The notes: generated by a model from the letters alone, not told the origin. Positions 17,800 through 27,011 are shown, counted from the stretch's first letter. The stretch is DNA of 64,000 nt from Haloactinopolyspora alba (GCF_003014555.1 NZ_PYGE01000014.1:81248-145247), one strand, 5' to 3'. Numbers and translations are program-made.

Positions 17800-18360
17800 T
17801 TACTCAATCGCACGCGCATCAGGGAATGCCTCGGCCGCAGCGTCGAACAACAACAGCGCCGTCCCGATGCCTTGGCTCACCACCAATTCCACCTGCTCGG
17901 CCGTGGGAGCGGCCGTCAGGTCGACGGTGGTTTCACCGAAGATGCCCACGACGTGCTCCACCTCCTCGATCTGGGCGTATGCCTTCGGCCAGGCGTTGAC
18001 AGCGTTCCATTCGTTGCAGAACAGTGCCGCCTGTGGGTACGCGTCCTCCGGCAAGACGAGTTCCCAGGTCCCGTGCACCTGCAGCACGGGTTCAGCGTCC
18101 CTCTCGCCGAGGTCGCTGAACTGGAAAATCCCCTGTTCCCAACGCCCGTAGACGTCGCCACCCTCGACCGTGTAGTCGGCGTCCATTCCGTCCAAGACCG
18201 CGAGTACCTGTTGATGCGCAGACTCTCGCCCTGGGGAGCGCGTGGAGTCCGGGCCGCTCGCCGAGTCGCTGGCGTTCGACGGGGTGGATCGCAGGCGCGC
18301 GCGCAACCGACCGAGCTGATCCGCCGACGTCTCGTGATCACCTCGTCCGATGTCGCTCAT
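17800..18360 (-). CDS. YbjN-domain protein (chaperone-like fold)
   Basis: This 186-residue protein has a disordered N-terminal third and a YbjN-type domain at about 55-180: VLAVLDGMDADYTVEGG, WELVLPEDAYPQA, and the characteristic FCNEWNAVNAWPKAYA. YbjN proteins resemble type III secretion chaperones in fold. The ATG at 18360 overlaps the stop of the VirB6-like gene (ATGA) and follows GGAGGAAGG. A role as chaperone for a secreted or pilus component is suggested by fold and coupling, not shown. Confidence 0.8.
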   Translation of the reverse strand: MSDIGRGDHETSADQLGRLRARLRSTPSNASDSASGPDSTRSPGRESAHQQVLAVLDGMDADYTVEGGDVYGRWEQGIFQFSDLGERDAEPVLQVHGTWELVLPEDAYPQAALFCNEWNAVNAWPKAYAQIEEVEHVVGIFGETTVDLTAAPTAEQVELVVSQGIGTALLLFDAAAEAFPDARAIE

Positions 18361-20645
18361 CCGAAGCCACCCTTCCTCCGTGCACGCTTCCGATCCATGC
18401 GCTTCAGTTCCCTCTTGGACTTCGCCCACAGCCAGTCGACGTTTCTGGACTGTTGCTCCGGCGTCATCTTGGACCAATCAGCGTCATCAGCCGCGAAGTG
18501 CTCCGCACGCTTCTCCATGAATTTCTTGTCCTTCTCGTCGACCTTCGCGCTGCGCGACGCTCTTCGGTTCTGTGCCCAGAGGGCTGTCCCGAACCGCCCG
18601 TTCGTCGCCCGCGCAGCGACGTCGGCACCTCTGGTGCCCATGTCGTAGCGCGACATGCTCGCGGCATCCCGGCGGCGCTGAGCGGCCAAGCCGCGGCGTC
18701 GGTTCGTCTGTTGTGCCCGACTTGCTCGGTCCCAGTCGTTCCGTGCTCGATGGAACGCATAGCTGCCTCGGTTTCCAGCCCAGCGGGCACCGCGGCCGGC
18801 GTTGGCCGAGACCATCTTCGCTCCGGAGCGGAACGCGCGTGACTTGGAGAGCACCGCGCCGCCGCGGACGGCAGCAGCGGGTGCCTGGACGAGCAGCGAA
18901 CTGCCACCCGTGGCAGCACCCAGCGCGGCTCCGGCCACCACCTTCCGAGCGCCTCTCGCGGCGCCGGATCGCATCACCGCTCCTGCGGCACGGCCCGTCC
19001 GGCTACCGGTGCCGCCGCCAGGCCGACCGCCGGGTCCGCCGTCACCCCCGGCAGCCCCGGCCCCGCTGCCGAAGCCGCCACCGCCGTTGCCTGACATCGT
19101 CATGCTGCCCGGGCCACGGAAGTACCCGCCGCGGCGACGGCCCATGACGTCGTGCATGTGCCGTCCGCCGGTCAGATCACGCTGCACGTCCATGGCGGTG
19201 TGGAACCGGCCCAATCCGCTGCCGTTGGCGCCCTTGGCGAACCCGCCGCCTCCGCCGCCACCACTGGCCGTCGCCTTGCCCATGGCGTCGGCCATCTTCT
19301 CGTTCGACTGTGCGACGGATTTGCGACCCCGCCAGAAGATGATCAGTCCGACCACCAGCAGGATGTCGACCAGCAGGAAGGTGCCGATCACCTCGCCGAC
19401 CGGTGTGTTCTCTCCCACGTTGAGGATCTGCTGAACCACCGCGAGGAACGTCCCCAGGAAGATGATCGTGAAGACGACGATCAGCAGTGACGTGGCTGCC
19501 GAACCGATCGTGACCCACAGCGAGCGCCTTCCACCGCGAGGCAGGATCGCCACCAGCAGCGCCAGCAGTAGCTTGAAGCACTGCACCACGGCGTTGATGC
19601 CCGCGAGGACGACCGCGCCGGCCATGACGAGGATCACGAGGGCGAGCAGACCAACGGACGGGCCGAGGAACCACTGGGTGATGACGCCGTCGATGTTCGC
19701 CTGGTCCTTGTAGTACTCCTCGTCCTCGTGCTCGCAGGCGCCGGGAACGGCCCACGCTTCGCTGTCGTACTTGACGTCGTCGCCGACGGCGTCGGCGGCC
19801 CGCTCCCCCTTGTCGCCGGGAACTCGGTCCCGCAGCACCGACGCGAGTTCATCTCCGTCGCCCTCGCCTTTACCGTTACCGAGCGCTCTCAGGACGAGGG
19901 CGTAGGCGGTCTGGCACTCGTGGGACAGCACCTCACCGAAGTTGACCAGTTGGACCGGGTACCAGAGGAACGACTTGACGATGCTCTGTCCCGGCGACAT
20001 CGCCACATAGCCCTCGTCCTCGCCGTGGGATTCGATCTCGTTGTCGAGTTGCCCGACGACGCTGGTGCCGAAGTCCCGTGACTCGTAGACCAGACCGTCG
20101 TGGCCGCCACCGCCGATCATCAGCTCGATCGGCGACGTGGTCACGACAGGGGTGGTGTCCGTTTCGGTCGACCCGACCGACGCGATTGCGTAGTTGGCGA
20201 TGACCAGTGCCACGAACAGCTCGAGGATTCCTTGGCCCCAGCGACCGCGGGCCATCCAGATGATGCAGATGAACGCCGTGATGACCAGCATCGTCGCGTA
20301 GAGGTTGTAACTGCGCAGGATGTCCTGGAGCACGTCCTCGATGGCTTCGAACGGCCCGCGGATCGTCTCCAGCCAGGTCATCTCCATCGCGAAGTTCGCG
20401 AACCACGCGATCATCCGCATGCACGCCTGGTAAGCGGCCCAGAGCATCTCCATGATGAACTTGAAGAACACCGTGCCGAGCTCGGTCAGGCCGCCACCGT
20501 TCAGAGCCAGTTTGATCGCCGATGCGGGAACGTTCAGCGGGCTCCCGTCGGCGGGATCGTGCGAGTACACGAGGTTGTCGAAGTTGGCGTCCGTGGCCAC
20601 ACCGGCCAGGTGGCCGGCCCCGGTCGCCAGCGCCGACAGGCTCAT
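18357..20645 (-). CDS. VirB6/TrbL-like polytopic membrane protein
   Basis: This 762-residue protein has two sets of membrane helices (about 57-88, 113-133 and 139-158; then 331-370, 376-404 and 418-438). They are separated by a large soluble loop of about 170 residues that contains Cys (SHECQTAY, PGACEHED). After residue 450 comes a Gly-rich disordered stretch and a basic Ala/Arg-rich tail to the C terminus (KSKRELKRMDRKRARRKGGF). This is the layout of Gram-positive VirB6/TrbL channel subunits. Its ATG overlaps the stop of virB4 (ATGA). It would form the membrane channel. Confidence 0.78.
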   Translation of the reverse strand: MSLSALATGAGHLAGVATDANFDNLVYSHDPADGSPLNVPASAIKLALNGGGLTELGTVFFKFIMEMLWAAYQACMRMIAWFANFAMEMTWLETIRGPFEAIEDVLQDILRSYNLYATMLVITAFICIIWMARGRWGQGILELFVALVIANYAIASVGSTETDTTPVVTTSPIELMIGGGGHDGLVYESRDFGTSVVGQLDNEIESHGEDEGYVAMSPGQSIVKSFLWYPVQLVNFGEVLSHECQTAYALVLRALGNGKGEGDGDELASVLRDRVPGDKGERAADAVGDDVKYDSEAWAVPGACEHEDEEYYKDQANIDGVITQWFLGPSVGLLALVILVMAGAVVLAGINAVVQCFKLLLALLVAILPRGGRRSLWVTIGSAATSLLIVVFTIIFLGTFLAVVQQILNVGENTPVGEVIGTFLLVDILLVVGLIIFWRGRKSVAQSNEKMADAMGKATASGGGGGGGFAKGANGSGLGRFHTAMDVQRDLTGGRHMHDVMGRRRGGYFRGPGSMTMSGNGGGGFGSGAGAAGGDGGPGGRPGGGTGSRTGRAAGAVMRSGAARGARKVVAGAALGAATGGSSLLVQAPAAAVRGGAVLSKSRAFRSGAKMVSANAGRGARWAGNRGSYAFHRARNDWDRASRAQQTNRRRGLAAQRRRDAASMSRYDMGTRGADVAARATNGRFGTALWAQNRRASRSAKVDEKDKKFMEKRAEHFAADDADWSKMTPEQQSRNVDWLWAKSKRELKRMDRKRARRKGGFG

Positions 20646-23194
20646 GGCCGCGCCGTCTCTTCCAGTTGCGGCGGCTCGGCCTCCCCGGCGATCGAGACCT
20701 CCGGCGGGGAGGTCTTCATCGCCTCGAAGCGTTCCGGACGCGACGGCGGCATGATCTTGACCCGTGCCACGTTGCCCAGCGCGTCGCGCATCAGTGCCTC
20801 GCCGCGGCGCATCTCGGCGACGCCGTCGGCGCCGACCGGGCTGGTGTGCTCACTGACGAGCTCGATCAGCGACTCGTCGTCCGGATCCAGATCGAGCCAG
20901 CTCAGCCCGCGCCGGGCGAGCGTCTTGTCGCGGTGGCGCATCAGGATCCTGGTGGGAATGAGCCCGCGCAGGGTGGCGTCGCCGAAGTCGCTCTCGGGGT
21001 CGTGGCTGCCGAGCGCCACCGCCGCCTGATGCTTGCGGCCGTCGCGCACGAACGCGGTGATCTCGCGTTCACCCTCGGGACTGGCCGTGACGTGGTGCGC
21101 CTCGTCGACGATGAACAATGACAGCTCGGAGCGGTTGTGGAAGCAGATCTGGCGGCCCATGCTCGCCATCAGCGCGTACATCGCCCGCCCGAAGATCTTC
21201 TCGAGCTTGAGCTGCCCGAACAGGTGGGCGTGCTGCAGCTCCTCGCGATCCGGCAGCTCCAGCGTCCGCGTCAGGAACACGATCGCGCGGTCGTCCAGCT
21301 CGAGCGGCGGCAGGGACGAGTCGAAGATCACCCGGCCGAAGTCCTTGCGCGCGAACACGTTCATCAGCCGGCCGAGCTCGTACGCGCCGTCGAGGGTGCA
21401 GCTCTCCTGCAGGTGCGCCGTCAGGTTGCCCAGACCGCGGATGCCGTGCCGGCTCAGGTATCCCGGGTCGAGAACGTCGGACAACAGGACGCCGCGGTCG
21501 GACGTCGGCGCGATGTTGAGCAGCGGGGTGAGGAACGACTGCGCGACACGGGAACCGGTCTGGCGGTCGAACACCCGTAGCGGGTCCATGCTCATGGCCG
21601 GGTCGGCCACCGACACCAGGGTCGGCCTCGTCAGTGCCTGCGCCATGGTTCCCCACTCGCCGGAGTCGGTCCGGTCGAGGGCGATGAACCGGCCGCCCCG
21701 GTCCAGCGTGTCGGCGGCGATCTTCTTCAGCGCGACGGACTTGCCCGCTCCCAGCTCGCCGGCGATGGCCAGCGACCCGGACACGTCCAGGCGGCTGGTC
21801 GCACCGGCAGGGTCGTGGTGCACGGCGCCGACCTGGCCGGTGGAGATGTTCAGCGCAAGCAGGCTGCCGCGATTGTCGCCGATCTCGCAGGTCACGACGG
21901 GAACGGCCGCCGAGAACGAGTGCGAGGTGGTGATCTGCGCGAACTCGCGGACGGACTTCGTCAGCGGCGTGCCGGGCAGCATCGCCCACCACAGGTCCTC
22001 CTGGTTGCCCACGGGATGGGTGAGCTTGAACCCCGAGGCGCCGTAGAACGACTGCAGTTGGCGTGCCTGCTCCATGGCCTCGTCACCGGTACGTCCGGAC
22101 ACGCAGAACACCGCCGTCGCCTCCACCTCGACCTCGAGGTCGTCGGAGGACAACAGCGCCTCGTACTCGGCGAGGTCGCGCGCGGAGCGTTCGATGGCGT
22201 GCATCCCGGTGCTGAGCTGCCCCTCCTGCTGCTGGAACTGGTCGTTCAGGTTGGCCACCGCCCGCCGGTTGCGCGCGATGACCTCCTCGCGGGAGCGGGT
22301 GTGCAGGCGAACCGCCCAGTCGACGTCCAGGCCGGTGTCGTCGATGCGGCCCAGGTACTCGCCGCCCGGAAAGATCATGCCGTCGGCCGGGGTGTCCGCA
22401 AGGGCGAGCAGTGCCTGGTAGGACGGCGCTTCCGGGTGATCGGGCTGGGTCACCTTCAGGTACTTGCGGCGTAGCGGGTTCCAGGACTTCAACTGCCGCC
22501 GGTCGAGCTCGGCCTGCCCGCCCTCGTCCAGCAGTGCGTCCGGCCACAGCACACCGTGGCGCGGCGGCGTGGGTGCCTCTCGGTCGGGCTCGCCCTCCGG
22601 CAGGTCGACGTCGGCGTACAGGCCGCGCTGCAGGGCATGCTGGTAGAGCCAGACCAGCTGCGCCACCGTCGCCGGCGCCGGACGGAACACGCCGGGGATG
22701 CCCGCCTCGATCTTGCGGGCCTGTTCGGTGCGGAGCTTCAGTTCGGCGGGTGGGACGCCGCCGCGCGGCAGTGCGAGCTGGTCGCGGAAATCGTCGGTCG
22801 CCGCACGCAGCGACGTACCGAGGCTGCCGAGGCGCCCCGAGTTGCGCAGCGGCACGCTCAACCAGAACGTCCGTTGTCCCAGCGCGAGCTCGTCCAGCGT
22901 GTCCAGCGTGGCCTCGCACTCGGCGGCCCATTCGGGGCAGTGCTCCAGCGGGATCCCGCGGACCATGCGCTCCACCACGGCCGCGGGGTCCAACGCGGCG
23001 CAGGTACCGAGCAGCAACGCCTCGCCGGGCAACGACCGCAGCAGCGCCTGGTGAGCGGCGCGGACGGCGTGCTTGTCCTTGTCCGGCCGGAACCCGTACG
23101 GCAGCGCGTGCAGCCGCCAGGTCGCCCACACCGTTCCGCCGCGGGCCCACAACACGTGTCCGGCCATCGCGCGGGCCGGGCTGCGCATCGCCAT
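20642..23194 (-). CDS. VirB4-type secretion ATPase
   Basis: This 850-residue ATPase has an N-terminal domain (1-440) and a RecA-like motor. Walker A is AGELGAGKSVALKK at about 480, Walker B is LSLFIVDEAHHV at about 698, and the sensor/arginine region is DPESDFGDATLRGLIPTRIL. This is the universal energiser of type IV secretion and conjugation channels. It lies between the VirB6-like and VirB3/TcpE-like genes with overlapping ends, the usual core order. Intact catalytic motifs contrast with the degenerate FtsK-like gene nearby. Confidence 0.9.
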   Translation of the reverse strand: MAMRSPARAMAGHVLWARGGTVWATWRLHALPYGFRPDKDKHAVRAAHQALLRSLPGEALLLGTCAALDPAAVVERMVRGIPLEHCPEWAAECEATLDTLDELALGQRTFWLSVPLRNSGRLGSLGTSLRAATDDFRDQLALPRGGVPPAELKLRTEQARKIEAGIPGVFRPAPATVAQLVWLYQHALQRGLYADVDLPEGEPDREAPTPPRHGVLWPDALLDEGGQAELDRRQLKSWNPLRRKYLKVTQPDHPEAPSYQALLALADTPADGMIFPGGEYLGRIDDTGLDVDWAVRLHTRSREEVIARNRRAVANLNDQFQQQEGQLSTGMHAIERSARDLAEYEALLSSDDLEVEVEATAVFCVSGRTGDEAMEQARQLQSFYGASGFKLTHPVGNQEDLWWAMLPGTPLTKSVREFAQITTSHSFSAAVPVVTCEIGDNRGSLLALNISTGQVGAVHHDPAGATSRLDVSGSLAIAGELGAGKSVALKKIAADTLDRGGRFIALDRTDSGEWGTMAQALTRPTLVSVADPAMSMDPLRVFDRQTGSRVAQSFLTPLLNIAPTSDRGVLLSDVLDPGYLSRHGIRGLGNLTAHLQESCTLDGAYELGRLMNVFARKDFGRVIFDSSLPPLELDDRAIVFLTRTLELPDREELQHAHLFGQLKLEKIFGRAMYALMASMGRQICFHNRSELSLFIVDEAHHVTASPEGEREITAFVRDGRKHQAAVALGSHDPESDFGDATLRGLIPTRILMRHRDKTLARRGLSWLDLDPDDESLIELVSEHTSPVGADGVAEMRRGEALMRDALGNVARVKIMPPSRPERFEAMKTSPPEVSIAGEAEPPQLEETARP

Positions 23195-23970
23195 CAGCGC
23201 ACCACCTTGCCTGGTTCGTCGGCCGTGTCGTCGGCCATGAGCTCGGCTTCGTCCTTGGTTCGGTCGTCGCCGGCCGCGTCGTCGTCGGCCAGGGCGAGCA
23301 ACGCCTGAACCCCGGTCAGCGGACCACTCGACGCTGTCGCGGGTGTCCGTGCCGGCGACGGACGCATGTCACCGGGTCCGTCGCTGCGGCGGGCACCACC
23401 CGCGTCGACACCCCCTGCGTAGACACCGCCCACATCGACACCACCCGAGCCGATGCCAGCCGCGTCGGCGGCGGACACGACCCGCGCCCGGCGCCGCAGC
23501 CGGCCCGGCAGCACGTCCGCCGTCTCCGCCGGGACCGCGTCACCCGTGCGCTCGGTGCCCGGCAGCGGTTCGAGGTACACGTTCGTCCGATGCGTGAGAC
23601 GACGCGGACGCCGGATCCGGATCGGGCGACCGCGGTAGCGCCCGGTACGCGGTGCGCCGACCGCACGGAACAGTCCGACCACCGCGAAGAACGGGTTCCG
23701 CCCGTTCATCGGCACCCGCCCGACGACGAACACCGCGCCGAACGCCGACCCGAACAACACCGCGATGTTGCCGAAGAAGCCGAAGACACCCCAGGTGCTG
23801 ATGGTCATCCCACCGACGACGATGATCGCGATGGCGACGATCAGCTGCTGCACCGTGTAGGGCCCACCGGGGATCTTCGTCCCGTCGGGCATCCGCCCCA
23901 GCAGCTGGGGGAACTTGCGTGCCCGGGTGTAGTACTTGACGGTCTCCACGTGCTCCTGGTCGTCCGTCAC
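23194..23970 (-). CDS. TcpE/VirB3-like membrane protein
   Basis: This 258-residue protein has a short N terminus (YYTRARKFPQLLGRMPDG), two adjacent membrane helices (about 39-58 and 65-84), a conserved-looking cytoplasmic strand segment (RRLTHRTNVYLEPLPG), and a disordered acidic C terminus. A pair of helices just upstream of VirB4 is the signature of VirB3/PrgI/TcpE subunits, which dock VirB4 to the membrane. The stop overlaps the first base of the VirB4 start codon. Confidence 0.7.
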   Translation of the reverse strand: MTDDQEHVETVKYYTRARKFPQLLGRMPDGTKIPGGPYTVQQLIVAIAIIVVGGMTISTWGVFGFFGNIAVLFGSAFGAVFVVGRVPMNGRNPFFAVVGLFRAVGAPRTGRYRGRPIRIRRPRRLTHRTNVYLEPLPGTERTGDAVPAETADVLPGRLRRRARVVSAADAAGIGSGGVDVGGVYAGGVDAGGARRSDGPGDMRPSPARTPATASSGPLTGVQALLALADDDAAGDDRTKDEAELMADDTADEPGKVVR

Positions 23971-24034
23971 CGGTCCTCACCTCCCCTCGGCATCAGCGGC
24001 ATGGTGCTGGGCCGGTCGACGCGGCCCGGCGGGA

Positions 24035-24370
24035 TCACCCGCCCGGCTGTGTCGCCGTGACGCTGACGGTCGAGTCGGGCAGCGACCCGGGCATGTCCTC
24101 GCCGACGGTGTCGCGCAGGGACGTGACGTTGTAGACGATCCAGATGAACACGCCGGCCGCCAGCGCCGAGACGACGATCGTCCCGATGGCGAACTTCGAC
24201 TGGACGGCCTTGAACACGACGAACAGGACCGCGACCGTGATGGCCACGACGCGCAGCACTGTGCGCAGGCTCGTGGCGGTGTCCGACGTCCAATCGAGGA
24301 TGCCGGCCTGGATGGTCGTGCCGGCCGCGACGTCGGGCGCCGCGGCGGCGAGGCTGGTGATGATGGTCAT
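24035..24370 (-). CDS. small two-helix membrane protein, VirB2/TcpD-like
   Basis: This 111-residue protein has an N-terminal hydrophobic, Ala-rich stretch, two membrane helices at about 38-58 and 63-83 (VLRVVAITVAVLFVVFKAVQ; IGTIVVSALAAGVFIWIV) and a short tail. Size and position next to TcpE and TcpC equivalents fit VirB2/TrbC-type pilins or TcpD. The ATG at 24370 is preferred over the longer frame because AAGGAGAACC precedes it. Confidence 0.65.
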   Translation of the reverse strand: MTIITSLAAAAPDVAAGTTIQAGILDWTSDTATSLRTVLRVVAITVAVLFVVFKAVQSKFAIGTIVVSALAAGVFIWIVYNVTSLRDTVGEDMPGSLPDSTVSVTATQPGG

Positions 24371-24409
24371 GGCTGGTTCTCCTTGCTGGGCGGGCTGTAC
24401 GGGTGACAT

Positions 24410-25528
24410 CTAGGGCGACCGGGTGGCCGTGGAGTCGCCGCCGGTCTCCGGTGACCGGCTCGGTTCCGACGGCGGGTCCGTCGGCTCACTCGTGGCCGTC
24501 CCGCCCGTGGTCGTCGGCGTCGGTGTCGGTGTCGGCGTGGGGACGGGAACGGGTTCGGCCAGGACCGGCGCCGGGCTCATCTCGGCGATCTCCCACCGGT
24601 TCTCACGGGCACGCAGGACCAGCGCGTACTGCGCGCCGACGGCCTGCTCGTGTGCGCCGTACACCAGGACGTCGGCCCGGATCTCGAGCCGGGCGCCGTC
24701 GTCCGGGCGCGCGCTCGGCGCCTCGTCGCCGGTCACGTCGATGGCCTGCACCTCGATGGCGCTGTATCGCACCTGACCGAGCGGGCGGAACGACGTGCCG
24801 GGGCTGCTGTAGGCCTCCAGCTCGGACTGGTCGCCGGTGACGAGCATCGCCTCGAGGAACTTCGCGACCCACGTGAACGCCGGATGGTCACGCTGAAGCT
24901 CCATTTCGTAGCCGTCGGCGAGCGGCTCGACGGTCGCCGGAGCGGGAACCGGGGCCGGCAGCGCCTGCGCGACCAGCTCGCCCGACACGTACAGCACCGG
25001 CAGCTGGAAGTACTGCCGACCGGACCGGACCTTCGCCTTGCTTCCGGGGGGACGGCCCTGCGTCGTGTCCACGCCGACGACCACCGACCACAGACCGGTC
25101 TCGTCCTTCACCACCTCGGCGACGGCGGGCCGCTCCGCGGTCCAGGGGAACTCGGGCCGTTCGGTCGCGAGGTCGCCGAAGTACCGACGCAGGGAGTCGG
25201 CGCGCTGTTCCGGTGTCTCCAGCCAGGCGACGACGGCGCTCTCGGCGAACTCGCTCACCGCGGCCGCCTCGCCGAGCCGTTCTCCCGGACCGTTGCTCTC
25301 GACGACCGGTGCCAGGGCGGGCGGTGCCAGCAGCTGTAGCCCGAGCGCTGTCGGACCGGCGACAAGTGCCGCCCACAGCAGCCCGACGACCGCCTTCGTC
25401 GTCAGGTTCGACCCGGCGGTCCAGGCGTGCTGTTCCGACGGCGCGGCGTCGGTGGCCGACGCGTCACGCGCGTCGTCCTCGCCGCCCGAGCCGTCCTTCG
25501 GCGGGCCGAAACCCCAGTTGATCTTCAT
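24410..25528 (-). CDS. TcpC/VirB8-like membrane-anchored T4SS subunit
   Basis: This 372-residue protein has a cytoplasmic N terminus, one membrane helix at about 42-67 (AVVGLLWAALVAGPTALGLQ), and two tandem NTF2-like domains outside (about 80-210 and 215-325; VSEFAESAVVAWLETPEQR, FTWVAKFLEAMLVTGDQSEL). It ends in a Pro-Thr repeat tail of the PTPTPT type. The paired NTF2 layout matches TcpC, the VirB8 equivalent of Gram-positive conjugation systems. The ATG at 25528 follows GAGGAACC and overlaps the stop of the upstream small gene. Confidence 0.72.
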   Translation of the reverse strand: MKINWGFGPPKDGSGGEDDARDASATDAAPSEQHAWTAGSNLTTKAVVGLLWAALVAGPTALGLQLLAPPALAPVVESNGPGERLGEAAAVSEFAESAVVAWLETPEQRADSLRRYFGDLATERPEFPWTAERPAVAEVVKDETGLWSVVVGVDTTQGRPPGSKAKVRSGRQYFQLPVLYVSGELVAQALPAPVPAPATVEPLADGYEMELQRDHPAFTWVAKFLEAMLVTGDQSELEAYSSPGTSFRPLGQVRYSAIEVQAIDVTGDEAPSARPDDGARLEIRADVLVYGAHEQAVGAQYALVLRARENRWEIAEMSPAPVLAEPVPVPTPTPTPTPTTTGGTATSEPTDPPSEPSRSPETGGDSTATRSP

Positions 25529-25782
25529 GGTGACGGTTCCTCGCGTCCGGAGGTCTCCGCGGGCGTCCATGCGTCGTCCTGCCCGGACAGGTGCTCGAGG
25601 CGATCGAGCGCCCGTTGTGCCCGTTCGGCATTGGCGCCGACGGCGTCCTGCAGACGCTCGGCGGCGTCACGATCGAACGGATCGGCCACCAGGTGGGCGA
25701 TCTCTCGGTCGATCGCGCGCCGGGCGGCCAGCACCGTCGCGGCGTCCACCAGGGACTGCCGGTTGCTGAAGGGCTCTGGCAT
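25525..25782 (-). CDS. small helical protein opening the T4SS-like operon
   Basis: This 85-residue helical protein (LVDAATVLAARRAIDREIAH, DRDAAERLQDAVGANAERAQ) has no membrane segment or known motif. The ATG at 25782 lies 8 bases after GGAGG; a GTG at 25791 is possible but would overlap that site. Its stop overlaps the TcpC-like start (ATGA), making it the first gene of the minus-strand operon that runs to about 16.1 kb. Confidence 0.62.
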   Translation of the reverse strand: MPEPFSNRQSLVDAATVLAARRAIDREIAHLVADPFDRDAAERLQDAVGANAERAQRALDRLEHLSGQDDAWTPAETSGREEPSP

Positions 25783-26030
25783 CTCGGGCACCTCCGTCGG
25801 CGGGATCGGCTTCGCCCGAGTAGGTACGCGCAGGCATCGTCCTGTGACGGCGTCGTCGCATCACGGTTCGCGGCCACAGGCGGGCCCAGCACCGGAGTCA
25901 GTACCGGAGTCGGCACCGGGCAAGCGTCCCGGCGGGCCCGACGACCCTGCGGGCAAGAGGCTCGGCAAGGGCGCGGCAGCAGCCTGATCGGTGTCCGGTC
26001 CCATCCACCATCCGCTCTTTGGGGGCCCGC

Positions 26031-26861
26031 ATGCCGACCATCGCCGACCTCGAGGTCACCGACACCAGAGATGCCGCCACCGCGCCCGGAGCCGCGGCAC
26101 CCGGTGTCACGCGGGCTCGCAGGCGCACCGACGGCAGTCTGGCCGGCCGGCTCAACGTCGAGTGGGCGCGGCTGCGCCACGACGACACCGCCGCCGCGGC
26201 CGTCGCCTCGTGGGCGCGTGTGCATCCCGCTCTGGCCGGCTGCGCGTCACCCGGAGACGTGGAACACCGCGTCGTCTCGGCACCCGAACGGGCCGACGAC
26301 GTCCTGCTCGCGCTGGTCCGGCTGGCTCACGACGGCGACGACCTCGCCGGGCGGACCGTGCTGCAGCTGATGCTGGGCAAGGCGCTGCGGATCGCCGGGA
26401 CCCGAGCCGGGCAGGACCCGCGACCGGACCTCGAGCACGCGGCCATCAGCGCGCTGTGGACGACGATCGCCACCTACCCGGTCGAGCGGCGCCCGGGCCG
26501 GGTCGCGGCCAACATCGCCATGGAGACGCTCCGGCTGGTGTCCGCCGAGCTGGCCCACCGCAGGTGCGAGACCCCGGCGAGCCCGGACGACGTCGACCTG
26601 ACCGCAGCGCCGGCACGTCCGCGCGCGGACGTGGAGCTGATGAACCTGCTCGTCTGGGCGGTCGAGCGGGGAACGGTCACCGCGGCGGACGCCACCCTCG
26701 TGCTCGACATCTACAGTCCGGCACCAGGGGAGTCCGGCGGCACGGCAGCGGCCGAGCGGCACGGCCTGAGCTGGCCGGCGGCGCGCCAGCGCGCGAGCCG
26801 GGCGGCCCGCCGTATCGCCGACGCGGTCCACGCCGACGGGTCGTGGCCCTGGGACCGGTAG
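26031..26861 (+). CDS. sigma-factor-like regulator
   Basis: In this 276-residue protein, residues about 75-180 resemble a sigma region 2 helical bundle (DDVLLALVRLAHDGDDLAGR ... GRVAANIAMETLRLVSAELAHRR). Residues about 205-270 resemble region 4, ending in a helix-turn-helix (AERHGLSWPAARQRASRAAR). No clear zinc or ligand domain is seen. The ATG is chosen; a TTG four codons earlier is an alternative. It is divergent from the T4SS-like operon and precedes the Tad operon leader, so it is the obvious candidate for controlling one or both. Confidence 0.65.
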   Translation: MPTIADLEVTDTRDAATAPGAAAPGVTRARRRTDGSLAGRLNVEWARLRHDDTAAAAVASWARVHPALAGCASPGDVEHRVVSAPERADDVLLALVRLAHDGDDLAGRTVLQLMLGKALRIAGTRAGQDPRPDLEHAAISALWTTIATYPVERRPGRVAANIAMETLRLVSAELAHRRCETPASPDDVDLTAAPARPRADVELMNLLVWAVERGTVTAADATLVLDIYSPAPGESGGTAAAERHGLSWPAARQRASRAARRIADAVHADGSWPWDR

Positions 26862-26986
26862 CCTCGTCCGCGCAGCGCCACCGCGGACGAGCCGCCGGAT
26901 GAGACATTCGTTCGTCGAGCTGCCGTCAAGGCTTAACATTTCGTGCTCTATGCGGTTGTGTGCCCAGTCACATACCCTCGTCCTCA

Positions 26987-27011
26987 CGAGACCGACCCCG
27001 GATCGGTCTCG
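26987..27011 (+). promoter_or_regulatory. 9-bp perfect hairpin in Tad leader
   Basis: CGAGACCGA (26987-26995) pairs perfectly with TCGGTCTCG (27003-27011) across 7 bases. It lies in the 372-base gap 26862-27233, just downstream of a locally AT-richer patch (CTTAACATTTCG, about 26932-26943) that could hold a promoter. Confidence 0.45.

Noticed and set aside
25783..26030. A plus-strand frame ending near 25987 with Pro/Glu/Gly/Lys-rich sequence upstream of the sigma-like gene
   Set aside because: No credible start or ribosome site was found within the gap and the composition is low-complexity; the gap is better read as divergent regulatory DNA.
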